Source of the DNA: Bacillota bacterium
GTDB taxonomy: Bacteria > Bacillota > Clostridia > Christensenellales > Aristaeellaceae
Reading direction: 5' to 3'
Length of the DNA: 64,000 nt
Assembly: GCA_023416585.1 (NCBI GenBank)
Contig: JAEZHM010000112.1
Coordinates: 124,001-188,000 of the forward strand
The first letter of the stretch is position 1. Each line of letters starts with the position of its first letter. Shown in pieces: positions 25,938 to 33,412 of the stretch. The translations under genes and the position numbers were made by a program. Under the pieces are notes generated by a model. That model had not been told where the DNA came from, did no database searches, and saw only the letters and a list, made by a program, of their open reading frames with translations.

Positions 25938-26870
25938 ATGCTGCAGCTTGTTGCGGAAAGAAGGAACCTTTGGCGGAAACGGCTGAAACGGCAAAAAGCG
26001 CTCCAGTTCATGGTGCTGCCAGGCGTTGTCTGGATGGTTATATTCTCCTATATCCCCATGGCCTTCCTGGTGTTTGCCTTCTTCCAGTACGACCTTGCAA
26101 AGCCCATGACCCAGGCGCCGTTTGTAGGGACTACATTCTTTTTGGAATTTCTAAAAGACCCAAGGTTCTGGCGCGTTATGCAGAACACTCTGGGCATCTC
26201 TTTTTGGAAACTGGCGGTGGGCTTTCCATTGCCGATTCTGTTTGCCTTGTTTCTGAACGAAATCAGCAGCACGGGCTTCAAACGGACAGTGCAGACCATA
26301 TCGTATCTTCCGCACTTTATCTCCTGGACCATATTCGGCGGTATCCTTTTGTCCTGGCTCAGCGAGCGGGGGCTTTTCAATCAACTGCTGATAGGCCTTG
26401 GGATGCAGCGGGGGGACATTCCCTATATCGCCATGCCGCAGTATTTCTGGACCATTTCGGTGGCCAGCGATGTGTGGAAAGAATTGGGCTGGAGCGCTAT
26501 CATCTACATTGCGGCCATCAGCGCCATCAACCCGGAGCTCTACCAGGCAGCGGATATCGATGGGGCTAACCGGTATCAAAAGATGTGGCACGTTACCGTG
26601 CAGGGGATACGGCCTACCATTGCAGTGCTGTTTATTCTGGCAGTGGCCGGCCTTTTAGGGTCCAATTTTGACCAGGTATTCGTTTTAAAAAATACCATGA
26701 ACCTTCGGGCCAGCGAGACCATTGACTTATATGTGTATAACATGGGCATTGTCACCGGCCGGTTTTCCTACTCCACCGCCGTATCCCTGGCAAGGTCGCT
26801 GTTTTCCCTTATACTCTTGCTTACCGCCAACTACGTTACCGGCAAGCTAACGGGCGAAGCCATGCTGTAA
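25938..26870 (+). CDS. Sugar ABC transporter permease (LplB type)
   Basis: This 310-residue inner-membrane permease has six predicted helices and the EAA-type loop INPELYQAADIDGANRYQKMW that contacts the ATPase. It belongs to the LplB/YtcP-type carbohydrate uptake family 1, whose members take up oligosaccharides. No ATPase gene is present in the locus; such systems usually share a genome-wide MsmK-like ATPase. The ATG at 25938 follows GGAAGGAG. It is first in the operon, directly after LacI operator 2. Confidence 0.92.
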   Translation: MLQLVAERRNLWRKRLKRQKALQFMVLPGVVWMVIFSYIPMAFLVFAFFQYDLAKPMTQAPFVGTTFFLEFLKDPRFWRVMQNTLGISFWKLAVGFPLPILFALFLNEISSTGFKRTVQTISYLPHFISWTIFGGILLSWLSERGLFNQLLIGLGMQRGDIPYIAMPQYFWTISVASDVWKELGWSAIIYIAAISAINPELYQAADIDGANRYQKMWHVTVQGIRPTIAVLFILAVAGLLGSNFDQVFVLKNTMNLRASETIDLYVYNMGIVTGRFSYSTAVSLARSLFSLILLLTANYVTGKLTGEAML

Positions 26871-26884
26871 GGAGGAGAGGATAA

Positions 26885-27769
26885 ATGAAACGCAAAAGTC
26901 TTTTGAAAAGATTCTCCCTCTTTCAGACCGTCAACGGCCTGGTGATGCTGATTCTGTGCTTCACCACACTATATCCCGTATGGTACATACTCATCAACTC
27001 CCTGCTGCAAAGCGCCGATGCATTAAGGGGCGCTTCCCTGTGGTGGCCCAAATCCGTCACACTGGACAATTACTATACGGTATTTCATACAGGCAACATT
27101 TTGAAAGCTATGCTGATATCCGTTCTGCGTACGGTAATTGCCACCGCCGTCCATGTCTTTTTCACCGCCATGGTAGCCTACCCCCTGTCCAAGGTGCATT
27201 TGATAGGGCGGAAATTCTACATGAGTTTTGGCCTTGTGACCATGCTTTTCAACGGCGGCCTCATCCCTTTCTTTCTGCTGGTGAGGGGATTGGGCATGTA
27301 CGATTCCTTTCTGGTGTTTGTGATCCCCGCCATGTTCTCCTACTACAACATGCTGATATTCCGCACATTCTTCAAGGCCATGCCCGACTCCATTGAGGAA
27401 TCGGCCCAGGTGGACGGCGCGGGGGATTTTCGGACATTTCTCACCATCGTATTGCCTAATGCCAAGGCGGTCCTCGCCACCATTGCACTTTTTGCCGGCG
27501 TATATCACTGGAACGATCAATTCACGGGCTACCTTTTCATTAAAAAAGAAGCATTGATGCCCATTCAAACACTGCTGTTCAAGGTGGTGGCGGAAAATTC
27601 CACCCAGCTTATGCAGCAGCAGGCGCTGGGGTCGCTCGGCCGGCGCGTATCGCCCAACAGCATCAAGTTTGCCACCATGGTGATCGCTACCGTCCCTATC
27701 CTGATGGTATACCCCTTTTTGCAGCGGTATCTGGTGCAGGGGGTCATGCTGGGTGCCATCAAGGAATGA
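26885..27769 (+). CDS. Sugar ABC transporter permease (LplC/YtcP type)
   Basis: This 294-residue second permease of the importer has six membrane helices and the EAA loop AMPDSIEESAQVDGAGDF. It pairs with the preceding permease to form the channel. The gap is only 14 bp and contains the ribosome site AAGGAGGAG before ATG 26885. The C-terminus ends in the family-typical LVQGVMLGAIKE. It acts in the same uptake system as the downstream binding protein. Confidence 0.93.
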   Translation: MKRKSLLKRFSLFQTVNGLVMLILCFTTLYPVWYILINSLLQSADALRGASLWWPKSVTLDNYYTVFHTGNILKAMLISVLRTVIATAVHVFFTAMVAYPLSKVHLIGRKFYMSFGLVTMLFNGGLIPFFLLVRGLGMYDSFLVFVIPAMFSYYNMLIFRTFFKAMPDSIEESAQVDGAGDFRTFLTIVLPNAKAVLATIALFAGVYHWNDQFTGYLFIKKEALMPIQTLLFKVVAENSTQLMQQQALGSLGRRVSPNSIKFATMVIATVPILMVYPFLQRYLVQGVMLGAIKE

Positions 27770-27818
27770 TCAGGACTCAGGCATCGTCGGATGCCCAAAT
27801 ATAAAGGAGGAACCATTC

Positions 27819-29381
27819 ATGAAGCGGCTACTCTCTTTCCTAATGGCGGCCTGCCTGTGCCTTGGCCTCGCTCCCATGGCCATGGCGCAAACTGTGGAAC
27901 CCGGCTGGAAAAAGGATACCTCACCTGTGACCCTTACCTGGTTTGTGGATGCCAACTGGTACGCCAACCGTTGGACCACGAAAAACGCGGAGTACATTAC
28001 GAAAAAAACCGGCGTCACCATTGACTTTGTGGTTCCGGCAGGGGATACCAATCAGGAACTGACGGTGATGATGGCCTCCAACACTCTGCCGGATATTCTC
28101 TCTGTAGGCTTCTGGCAGTCCACCTTCAACAAGCTGTGGGAAGGCGGCTTTGTATACCCGCTCAATGAGCTGGCTGACCAGTACGACCTGTACTTCTATG
28201 ACGTGGCGGGACAGGCTACATTGAACTGGTATAAGCAGGCGGACGGCAACACCTACTGCATGCCCAACGAAGCCTATACCGAGGCGCAAATGCGGGAGAC
28301 GGGCGCAACCAACGCCAACCAGACGTTCCTGGTACGCAAGGATCTGTACGAAGCTCTGGGTAGCCCGGATATGCGCACTCCCGACGGATTCCTGAACACT
28401 CTTCGCAAACTGAAGGCTGAGTTCCCCGAATACAAGGGGCAGCCCATCACCCCCATGACCATTCAAAACGCAGCAGGCTACGGGCTTGGAGAGTTCATTC
28501 AAAACTTCCTGGCCGTGCCCTATGAAAAGGACGGCAAGATCTACGACCGGATGACAGACCCCGCCTATATCAAGTGGCTGAAGGTGCTCAGGCAGGCGTA
28601 CCAAGAAGGGCTTGTCACCGCCGATATTCTTATTGGCGACACATCAGGGGAAAAGCTGAACAATGGTCAGTACTTCTGCATGCTGCAGGAGTATACCGGC
28701 GTTGTGACCGCCAGCACCCTGCTTCACCAGACCGATCCGGAATCCGTATATATTGCTGTGGATGGGCCTGCCAACGATAACATGGATAAGCCCACAAACT
28801 TTCCAGGCAGCATGACCGGCTGGCTGCCTGTGTTCATCTCCAAGTCCTGCAAAAACCCCGACCGTGCCATCCGTTTCATGACCTATTGGGCCAGCGAGGA
28901 AGGGCAGAGGGACTTCTTCCTTGGTGAGGAAGGCGTCACCTGGGACATGGTGGACGGCAAGGCGACCATGAAGCCCGAAGTCCTGGCCGAATATCAAACG
29001 GACGTTGGCGCTTTTGAAGCCAAATACGGTATTATGGATACCTACTGGATGTTGCGTAACCCAGTAATCGTGTACAAATGGCGGCCCCAACAGGTGGATT
29101 ATATCCAGCAGATGCAGGATTGGGCCAACGCCAATGTAGACTTTGCCGGCGGCATCTACAAGAACCTGGATCCCACCGGCGAGAGCGAAGCCGCCATCGC
29201 CGCCACCAAGATTTCCACCGACTGGGAGCAGACGCTGTCCGCATTGATCACCGCTCCCACGGAAGCTGAATTTGATACGGAGTGGCAGAATTTCCTTGCC
29301 CGCAGACAGGAAAACGGTTTTGATCTGGTCGTTAATTATCGGCAACAGCTGCTGGAGGAACGGAAGGCAAAACTTCAGTAA
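27819..29381 (+). CDS. Extracellular sugar-binding protein (LplA type)
   Basis: This 520-residue solute-binding protein has a signal peptide MKRLLSFLMAACLCLGLAPM, with a predicted cleavage after AMA. No lipobox cysteine follows, although cysteines lie inside the signal (CLC). The long length and the motifs IDFVVPAGDTNQEL, LPDILSVGFWQS and WLPVFISKSCKNPDRAIRFM match the LplA/YtcQ family that binds complex oligosaccharides. ATG 27819 follows AAAGGAGG. A terminator-like hairpin after the gene probably tunes down the downstream hydrolase genes. Confidence 0.9.
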   Translation: MKRLLSFLMAACLCLGLAPMAMAQTVEPGWKKDTSPVTLTWFVDANWYANRWTTKNAEYITKKTGVTIDFVVPAGDTNQELTVMMASNTLPDILSVGFWQSTFNKLWEGGFVYPLNELADQYDLYFYDVAGQATLNWYKQADGNTYCMPNEAYTEAQMRETGATNANQTFLVRKDLYEALGSPDMRTPDGFLNTLRKLKAEFPEYKGQPITPMTIQNAAGYGLGEFIQNFLAVPYEKDGKIYDRMTDPAYIKWLKVLRQAYQEGLVTADILIGDTSGEKLNNGQYFCMLQEYTGVVTASTLLHQTDPESVYIAVDGPANDNMDKPTNFPGSMTGWLPVFISKSCKNPDRAIRFMTYWASEEGQRDFFLGEEGVTWDMVDGKATMKPEVLAEYQTDVGAFEAKYGIMDTYWMLRNPVIVYKWRPQQVDYIQQMQDWANANVDFAGGIYKNLDPTGESEAAIAATKISTDWEQTLSALITAPTEAEFDTEWQNFLARRQENGFDLVVNYRQQLLEERKAKLQ

Positions 29382-29400
29382 TTTTATTCCTTAGTACCGG

Positions 29401-29430
29401 CGGGCCGGAGATACATCCGGCCCGTCCTTT
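29401..29430 (+). terminator. Internal terminator/attenuator in the glycan operon
   Basis: A perfect 9-bp stem CGGGCCGGA/TCCGGCCCG (29401-29409 with 29416-29424) with a 6-base loop is followed by TCCTTTT. It lies between the binding-protein gene and the hydrolase genes, 14 bp before the hydrolase start at 29444. It would give partial readthrough and more binding protein than enzyme. Confidence 0.65.
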
Positions 29431-29443
29431 TGAAGGAGCATTC

Positions 29444-30973
29444 ATGGAACTGAATCGGGGCATGTTTGAACCCATACTGAGCGCGGGGCGTAATCCGTTG
29501 CGTCCCCGCCCAGGCTTGATCCTCTCCGGCGCGGGCCAGTGTGTGGAGAGCGCATATGCCATGACGATTGCCTTGGGCAATGAGCATAAACCTGTTTTGA
29601 TCGCGCTTTATGAGAGCTTGAATGAAAGCGGATATCTGCCCAACGCGTCGGTTATGGAAGCAGCGCATCTGTTTCCAGGCGCTATACTGCAGGTAGGCTT
29701 GCAGCTGCCCCTATTTAGTCCACAAGGGCTCTGGGCCATCGGCAATGGGGAATATGACGCGCAGATTGAATACATGGCATCGCGGTATGCTGTTTTATCC
29801 TGCCCGGTGCTATTGCGTATCGGCTATGAATTTGACGGTGAAGCGTGGAACGGTTATGAGCCCAAGGCTTACATCGCCGCCTACCGCCGCATTGCCGTGG
29901 GGCTTGAAAGCGCTGTGAATGTGGCATTGGTTTGGGACTCCTATACCACCGATACGGAAAACGTGATGGATTGGTACCCTGGCGACGACGTTGTGGATTG
30001 GTTCGGCTACAACACCATGTCACCCAAGTTTGACTGCGGCAGGATGCTTGCATTGGCACAGGAGCATGGTAAGCCGTTGCTCAACGGGGAAGCATCCTAT
30101 GCCATGGATGCGGATCATTACCCTTTTTCTCGATGGGTTGAGGAATATTTCCGTAGCATGCGCGAGCATCACGTACAGGCTTTCCAGTATATCAACTGGC
30201 GCTGGCAGGTATACCCTCGGTGCGCAAACTGGTATGATTGGCAGGATGGCCGCATGACGGAGGATTCGGGAAAAATAGCTGCTTATAAAGCGGCGATGGC
30301 TGGCCCGGACCTTGTGGTACGGGGAACAAGCTACGCCCAGCCTGTGCGGCTTATTGTAGATTGCGGCAGGGCCATACAGGAGGGAACGCCCTCCGCCCCC
30401 TGGAAGCCCGGGGATGATTTTGTCACCTCTCAAAAAGGGTATGGTATTTTCGTAGAGGGAGCGCTGACCACATACGGCAACGGGTGGCTGTGCGGTTGGG
30501 CGGGAGAGATGATGACTCTCCATGTAAGCACGCCGGAAAATTTTTCAGGCGCGCTGCTGTTCAAGCCCTTGGCCGGGGATTCCATGCGTTTTGCCATCAA
30601 TGGCCGGGAAGCTGCCTGGCGTGCTGAATATGGATTTGTTCGGATCCATGATCTGATGCAGGGGGATACGGTGGTTTCTCTTTCCGGGATCGGAAAAGAA
30701 ACCGTTGCTTTGGATCTGATTGCTTTGCTGGCTTATGCTCCGGAATTGCCCTCCGTCACGGGCCTTAAGATAAAGGATGGCACTCTTTCCTGGTTTGAAG
30801 CGGAAGGCGCGGCGTGCTATAGTGTTTATGCCGATGGTGTCCTTGTGGGTAGGACGAAAGCCAATCAATTCTCTCTTCCTTTCACGGCGGCCTGTGTTTC
30901 GGTATCCATTTTTGACGAACATCTTGGCGAAGGGAAGCCTGCGCATCTTTGGATGGAGGAAAACCATGAATAA
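29444..30973 (+). CDS. Glycoside hydrolase, clan GH-A-like (GH26-like), with C-terminal beta domains
   Basis: The 509-residue protein has no signal peptide. Residues about 20-300 resemble a TIM-barrel hydrolase of GH26 type. LLRIGYEFDGEAWNGY offers Glu129 as acid/base. WYPGDDVVDWFGYN is a GH26-like motif. PLLNGEAS offers Glu216 as nucleophile. Residues about 310-440 form a beta-sandwich-like region and the last 70 a fibronectin-III-like one (LSWFEAEGAACYSVYADG). It would cut beta-mannan- or beta-glucan-type oligosaccharides after uptake. Family assignment is distant. ATG 29444 follows TGAAGGAG. Confidence 0.72.
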   Translation: MELNRGMFEPILSAGRNPLRPRPGLILSGAGQCVESAYAMTIALGNEHKPVLIALYESLNESGYLPNASVMEAAHLFPGAILQVGLQLPLFSPQGLWAIGNGEYDAQIEYMASRYAVLSCPVLLRIGYEFDGEAWNGYEPKAYIAAYRRIAVGLESAVNVALVWDSYTTDTENVMDWYPGDDVVDWFGYNTMSPKFDCGRMLALAQEHGKPLLNGEASYAMDADHYPFSRWVEEYFRSMREHHVQAFQYINWRWQVYPRCANWYDWQDGRMTEDSGKIAAYKAAMAGPDLVVRGTSYAQPVRLIVDCGRAIQEGTPSAPWKPGDDFVTSQKGYGIFVEGALTTYGNGWLCGWAGEMMTLHVSTPENFSGALLFKPLAGDSMRFAINGREAAWRAEYGFVRIHDLMQGDTVVSLSGIGKETVALDLIALLAYAPELPSVTGLKIKDGTLSWFEAEGAACYSVYADGVLVGRTKANQFSLPFTAACVSVSIFDEHLGEGKPAHLWMEENHE

Positions 30974-31796
30974 AGCCGGTTTGTTTCTTGCTGCGCTGCT
31001 CATTCAACTTATGTGCGCGCTTCCATCAATCGGCGAGGAGGCAAAACCCGTGTGGAACTTGACGTTTGAGGATACGTTTGATGGCGTGCAGGTGGATGGG
31101 TCCAAATGGCAGCTCCAATTGGGAACGGGGCAGAGTGAAGGCCTCACAAATTGGGGGAACAATGAACAGCAATCCTATCAGGCGGAAAATGCCGTGGTGG
31201 AAAACGGGCTGCTCACCATTTACGCCCGTCAAGAGATAAAGGATGGCATGCCATATACCTCCGCCAGGCTGTGTACCCTCGATCTGTTCTCTCAGTGTTA
31301 TGGCCGTTTTGAGGCGCGCATCCGCCTGCCCAAGGGGGAAGGCTTCTGGCCCGCCTTCTGGCTGATGCCTAAGGATCAGGTATACGGCGCATGGGCTGCC
31401 AGCGGAGAAATCGACATTATGGAAGCCAAGGGACGTTTACCGGGCCTTACCTACCACACCATCCATTTTGGCGGAACCTGGCCCGGCAATACCTTTGTGA
31501 GTAAATCCTACGTACTTCCCAAGGAAACGGGTGACGGTTTTCATGTCTATGCGCTGGAATGGGAAGAGAAGGAGCTGCGCTGGTATGTGGATGATGCGCT
31601 TGCGGTAACACAAAGGCTTTGGAATACAAAGGGATATGCGTATCCCGCACCTTTTGACCAGCCTTTTTTCATGATTGTAAATCTGGCCGTGGGCGGGAAC
31701 TTTGATCAAAGCAGGATGCCGGGCAGCATGGGCGGTCCGTTGGAAGCGCAGATGGAAGTGGATTATGTAAGGGTGTACCAACGGGAGAAGAACTGA
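30966..31796 (+). CDS. Secreted GH16 family glycoside hydrolase
   Basis: This 276-residue enzyme starts with a signal peptide (MNKAGLFLAALLIQLMCALP). The GH16 active site GEIDIMEA gives Glu148 as nucleophile, Asp150 and Glu153 as acid/base, matching endo-beta-1,3(4)-glucanases or laminarinases. The beta-jelly-roll features GLLTIYARQE and FMIVNLAVGGNF are typical. It would attack extracellular beta-glucan and feed oligosaccharides to the upstream importer. The ATG at 30966 lies eight bases inside the preceding hydrolase gene and follows GGAGGAAAA, so the two are translationally coupled. Confidence 0.9.
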   Translation: MNKAGLFLAALLIQLMCALPSIGEEAKPVWNLTFEDTFDGVQVDGSKWQLQLGTGQSEGLTNWGNNEQQSYQAENAVVENGLLTIYARQEIKDGMPYTSARLCTLDLFSQCYGRFEARIRLPKGEGFWPAFWLMPKDQVYGAWAASGEIDIMEAKGRLPGLTYHTIHFGGTWPGNTFVSKSYVLPKETGDGFHVYALEWEEKELRWYVDDALAVTQRLWNTKGYAYPAPFDQPFFMIVNLAVGGNFDQSRMPGSMGGPLEAQMEVDYVRVYQREKN

Positions 31797-31946
31797 AATT
31801 ATTAGCTTGCCCTCATGCACCTTATCCATGTCCAACGCAGCGAGTGCTTGTATACATGCGCTATTTTCTTTGAAAACAGCTGGAAGGGGAATGAAGCTGC
31901 GTTCGCGAAAAGAAATAGGAAATTGCGTGATGTGGAGGACGGCAGC

Positions 31947-32276
31947 ATGAATATTCTGAATGTTCCCTTTGGCGTAACGGACTGGAGCAAAATTACCCCA
32001 ACAAGGCATCCAGGCATCACCGGCGATGCTTATTGGCGTACCCTGGAAATCGGCAATATCCGCGTGCGCATGGTGGAATACACCCCCGGCTATGTGGCAG
32101 ATCACTGGTGCCACCGTGGGCATGTGCTGCTTGTGCTGGAGGGAGAACTGGTTACGGAACTGGAAGAAGGGCGGAAGTTTGTCTTGACCCCTGGCATGAG
32201 CTACCAGGTAGCGGATGAATTAAGCTCCCACAGGTCGGTTACACAGACAGGGGCGAAGCTATTTATAGTGGATTGA
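31947..32276 (+). CDS. DHCW-motif cupin-fold protein
   Basis: This 109-residue single-domain cupin has the DHWCHRGHVLLVLEGELVTE block and ends HRSVTQTGAKLFIVD, which matches the small DHCW-motif cupin family. The conserved His and Cys residues in this block probably form a metal site, but no reaction is known for the family. The ATG at 31947 follows GTGGAGGAC. It lies 150 bp after the GH16 gene in the same direction; a link to the glycan operon is possible but not shown. Confidence 0.82.
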   Translation: MNILNVPFGVTDWSKITPTRHPGITGDAYWRTLEIGNIRVRMVEYTPGYVADHWCHRGHVLLVLEGELVTELEEGRKFVLTPGMSYQVADELSSHRSVTQTGAKLFIVD

Positions 32277-32306
32277 CTTGCATCAATCATCTGCCAGACA
32301 CAGTTC

Positions 32307-33209
32307 CTATCTTGCGTACGCATCAAACACGTTGTCGTGGGTGATGGTCTTCAGTATCTGCTCATCCAGGCCGGCCTCCCGCAGCTTGGGGAACAGCTCA
32401 TCCAGCATGCTTGTGTATCCGTGTACGTTTCCGCCACCTGAAAAGCGGGGATTGTACCAGCCTGAATCCATGCTCATAAGGATTTGATGGGTAAGCCCGT
32501 CATCCATAAGGCGCTGAACAAGCGCAAGTGTGGTATCTGGTCGATAGTCTATGCTAAGATACACGCCGCGCCCGCCCACGTGTTTGATCAGCTGGTAATC
32601 CCGCTCCGACGACGCGTGAAACCAAACAAAGCGGGAATGCTCGACGCCTTCTTCGTCGAGTATGTTTATAGCCCGGTCCGCTACCTGACCGTTCACCGTG
32701 TGGCTGCAGATGGCGGCCCCGGTCATAAGGGCAGCCCTGCAGGCCGCGCGGAGTAGCTTTTCCTCGCAGCAGGTCATGCCATCGTCTGAAGTGCCCAGCT
32801 TGATAAAACCGGCGTGCACATCCGTTCCCCCGATGGAATCGTTTAATTCGCCGGTCATGTGCGCAGCCAGATCATCAACCTTTGCGTCATATGTTTGCGC
32901 TGTAATCCAGGGCTCCCGGTAAAACCCGGTGGCAATTGCGACGGGCATACCGCATTCCCGGGCAACCATAGCTACGATATCCGCCCGTCTTCCAACACCT
33001 TCGGGCGTGGCTTCGCAGATCAGGGTGACACCCTTTTCCTTCGCCTTGAGCAAAAGGGGCTTCATTACGCGCAGCACATCGCCAAAGTCGGCATCGCGGT
33101 ACGCCCATGCGGGCGCTTCGCCTGTTTCCGTAAAGATGTGCTCGTGGGGAAGGGCCAGGCCGAAATCGTCAAAAGCAAGCGCGCCCGCGGTCGTATAGAT
33201 ATGTTTCAC
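32307..33209 (-). CDS. Phosphotriesterase-homology family hydrolase
   Basis: This 300-residue amidohydrolase-superfamily protein has metal ligands typical of phosphotriesterases: HEH at residues 22-24 and a Lys in GFIKLGTSDDG that would be carboxylated. It also has the His residues of AICSHT and WFHAS, and the Asp in ILMSMDSG. The family includes lactonases and sugar-lactone or phosphoester hydrolases. The substrate is unknown. It starts with GTG at 33209 behind AAAGGAG. It is convergent with the cupin gene and upstream-adjacent to the propeller/binding-protein gene. Confidence 0.85.
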   Translation of the reverse strand: MKHIYTTAGALAFDDFGLALPHEHIFTETGEAPAWAYRDADFGDVLRVMKPLLLKAKEKGVTLICEATPEGVGRRADIVAMVARECGMPVAIATGFYREPWITAQTYDAKVDDLAAHMTGELNDSIGGTDVHAGFIKLGTSDDGMTCCEEKLLRAACRAALMTGAAICSHTVNGQVADRAINILDEEGVEHSRFVWFHASSERDYQLIKHVGGRGVYLSIDYRPDTTLALVQRLMDDGLTHQILMSMDSGWYNPRFSGGGNVHGYTSMLDELFPKLREAGLDEQILKTITHDNVFDAYAR

Positions 33210-33333
33210 TTTTCGCTCCTTTACAAGACTGCATTCTGATTTCGTAAAAGTATTCCTTATTCTATATTCCAACTATACCCATATTTTACTACATTTCCAT
33301 TCCATGCACAAGGAAGGCTTTCGGCCAACAAGC

Positions 33334-33363
33334 ACAGCGCGGTCCCAAATGGAACCGCGCTGT
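33334..33363 (-). terminator. Hairpin after the propeller/binding-protein gene
   Basis: ACAGCGCGGT (33334-33343) pairs perfectly with ACCGCGCTGT (33354-33363) around CCCAAATGGA, which extends the stem slightly. No strong T-run follows on the minus strand. Position favours termination of the 33413-35695 transcript. Confidence 0.55.
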
Positions 33364-33412
33364 TATTATGTATAGCCGGCAGTAAGATGGACGTCTGGCT
33401 TTCAAGCTATCT

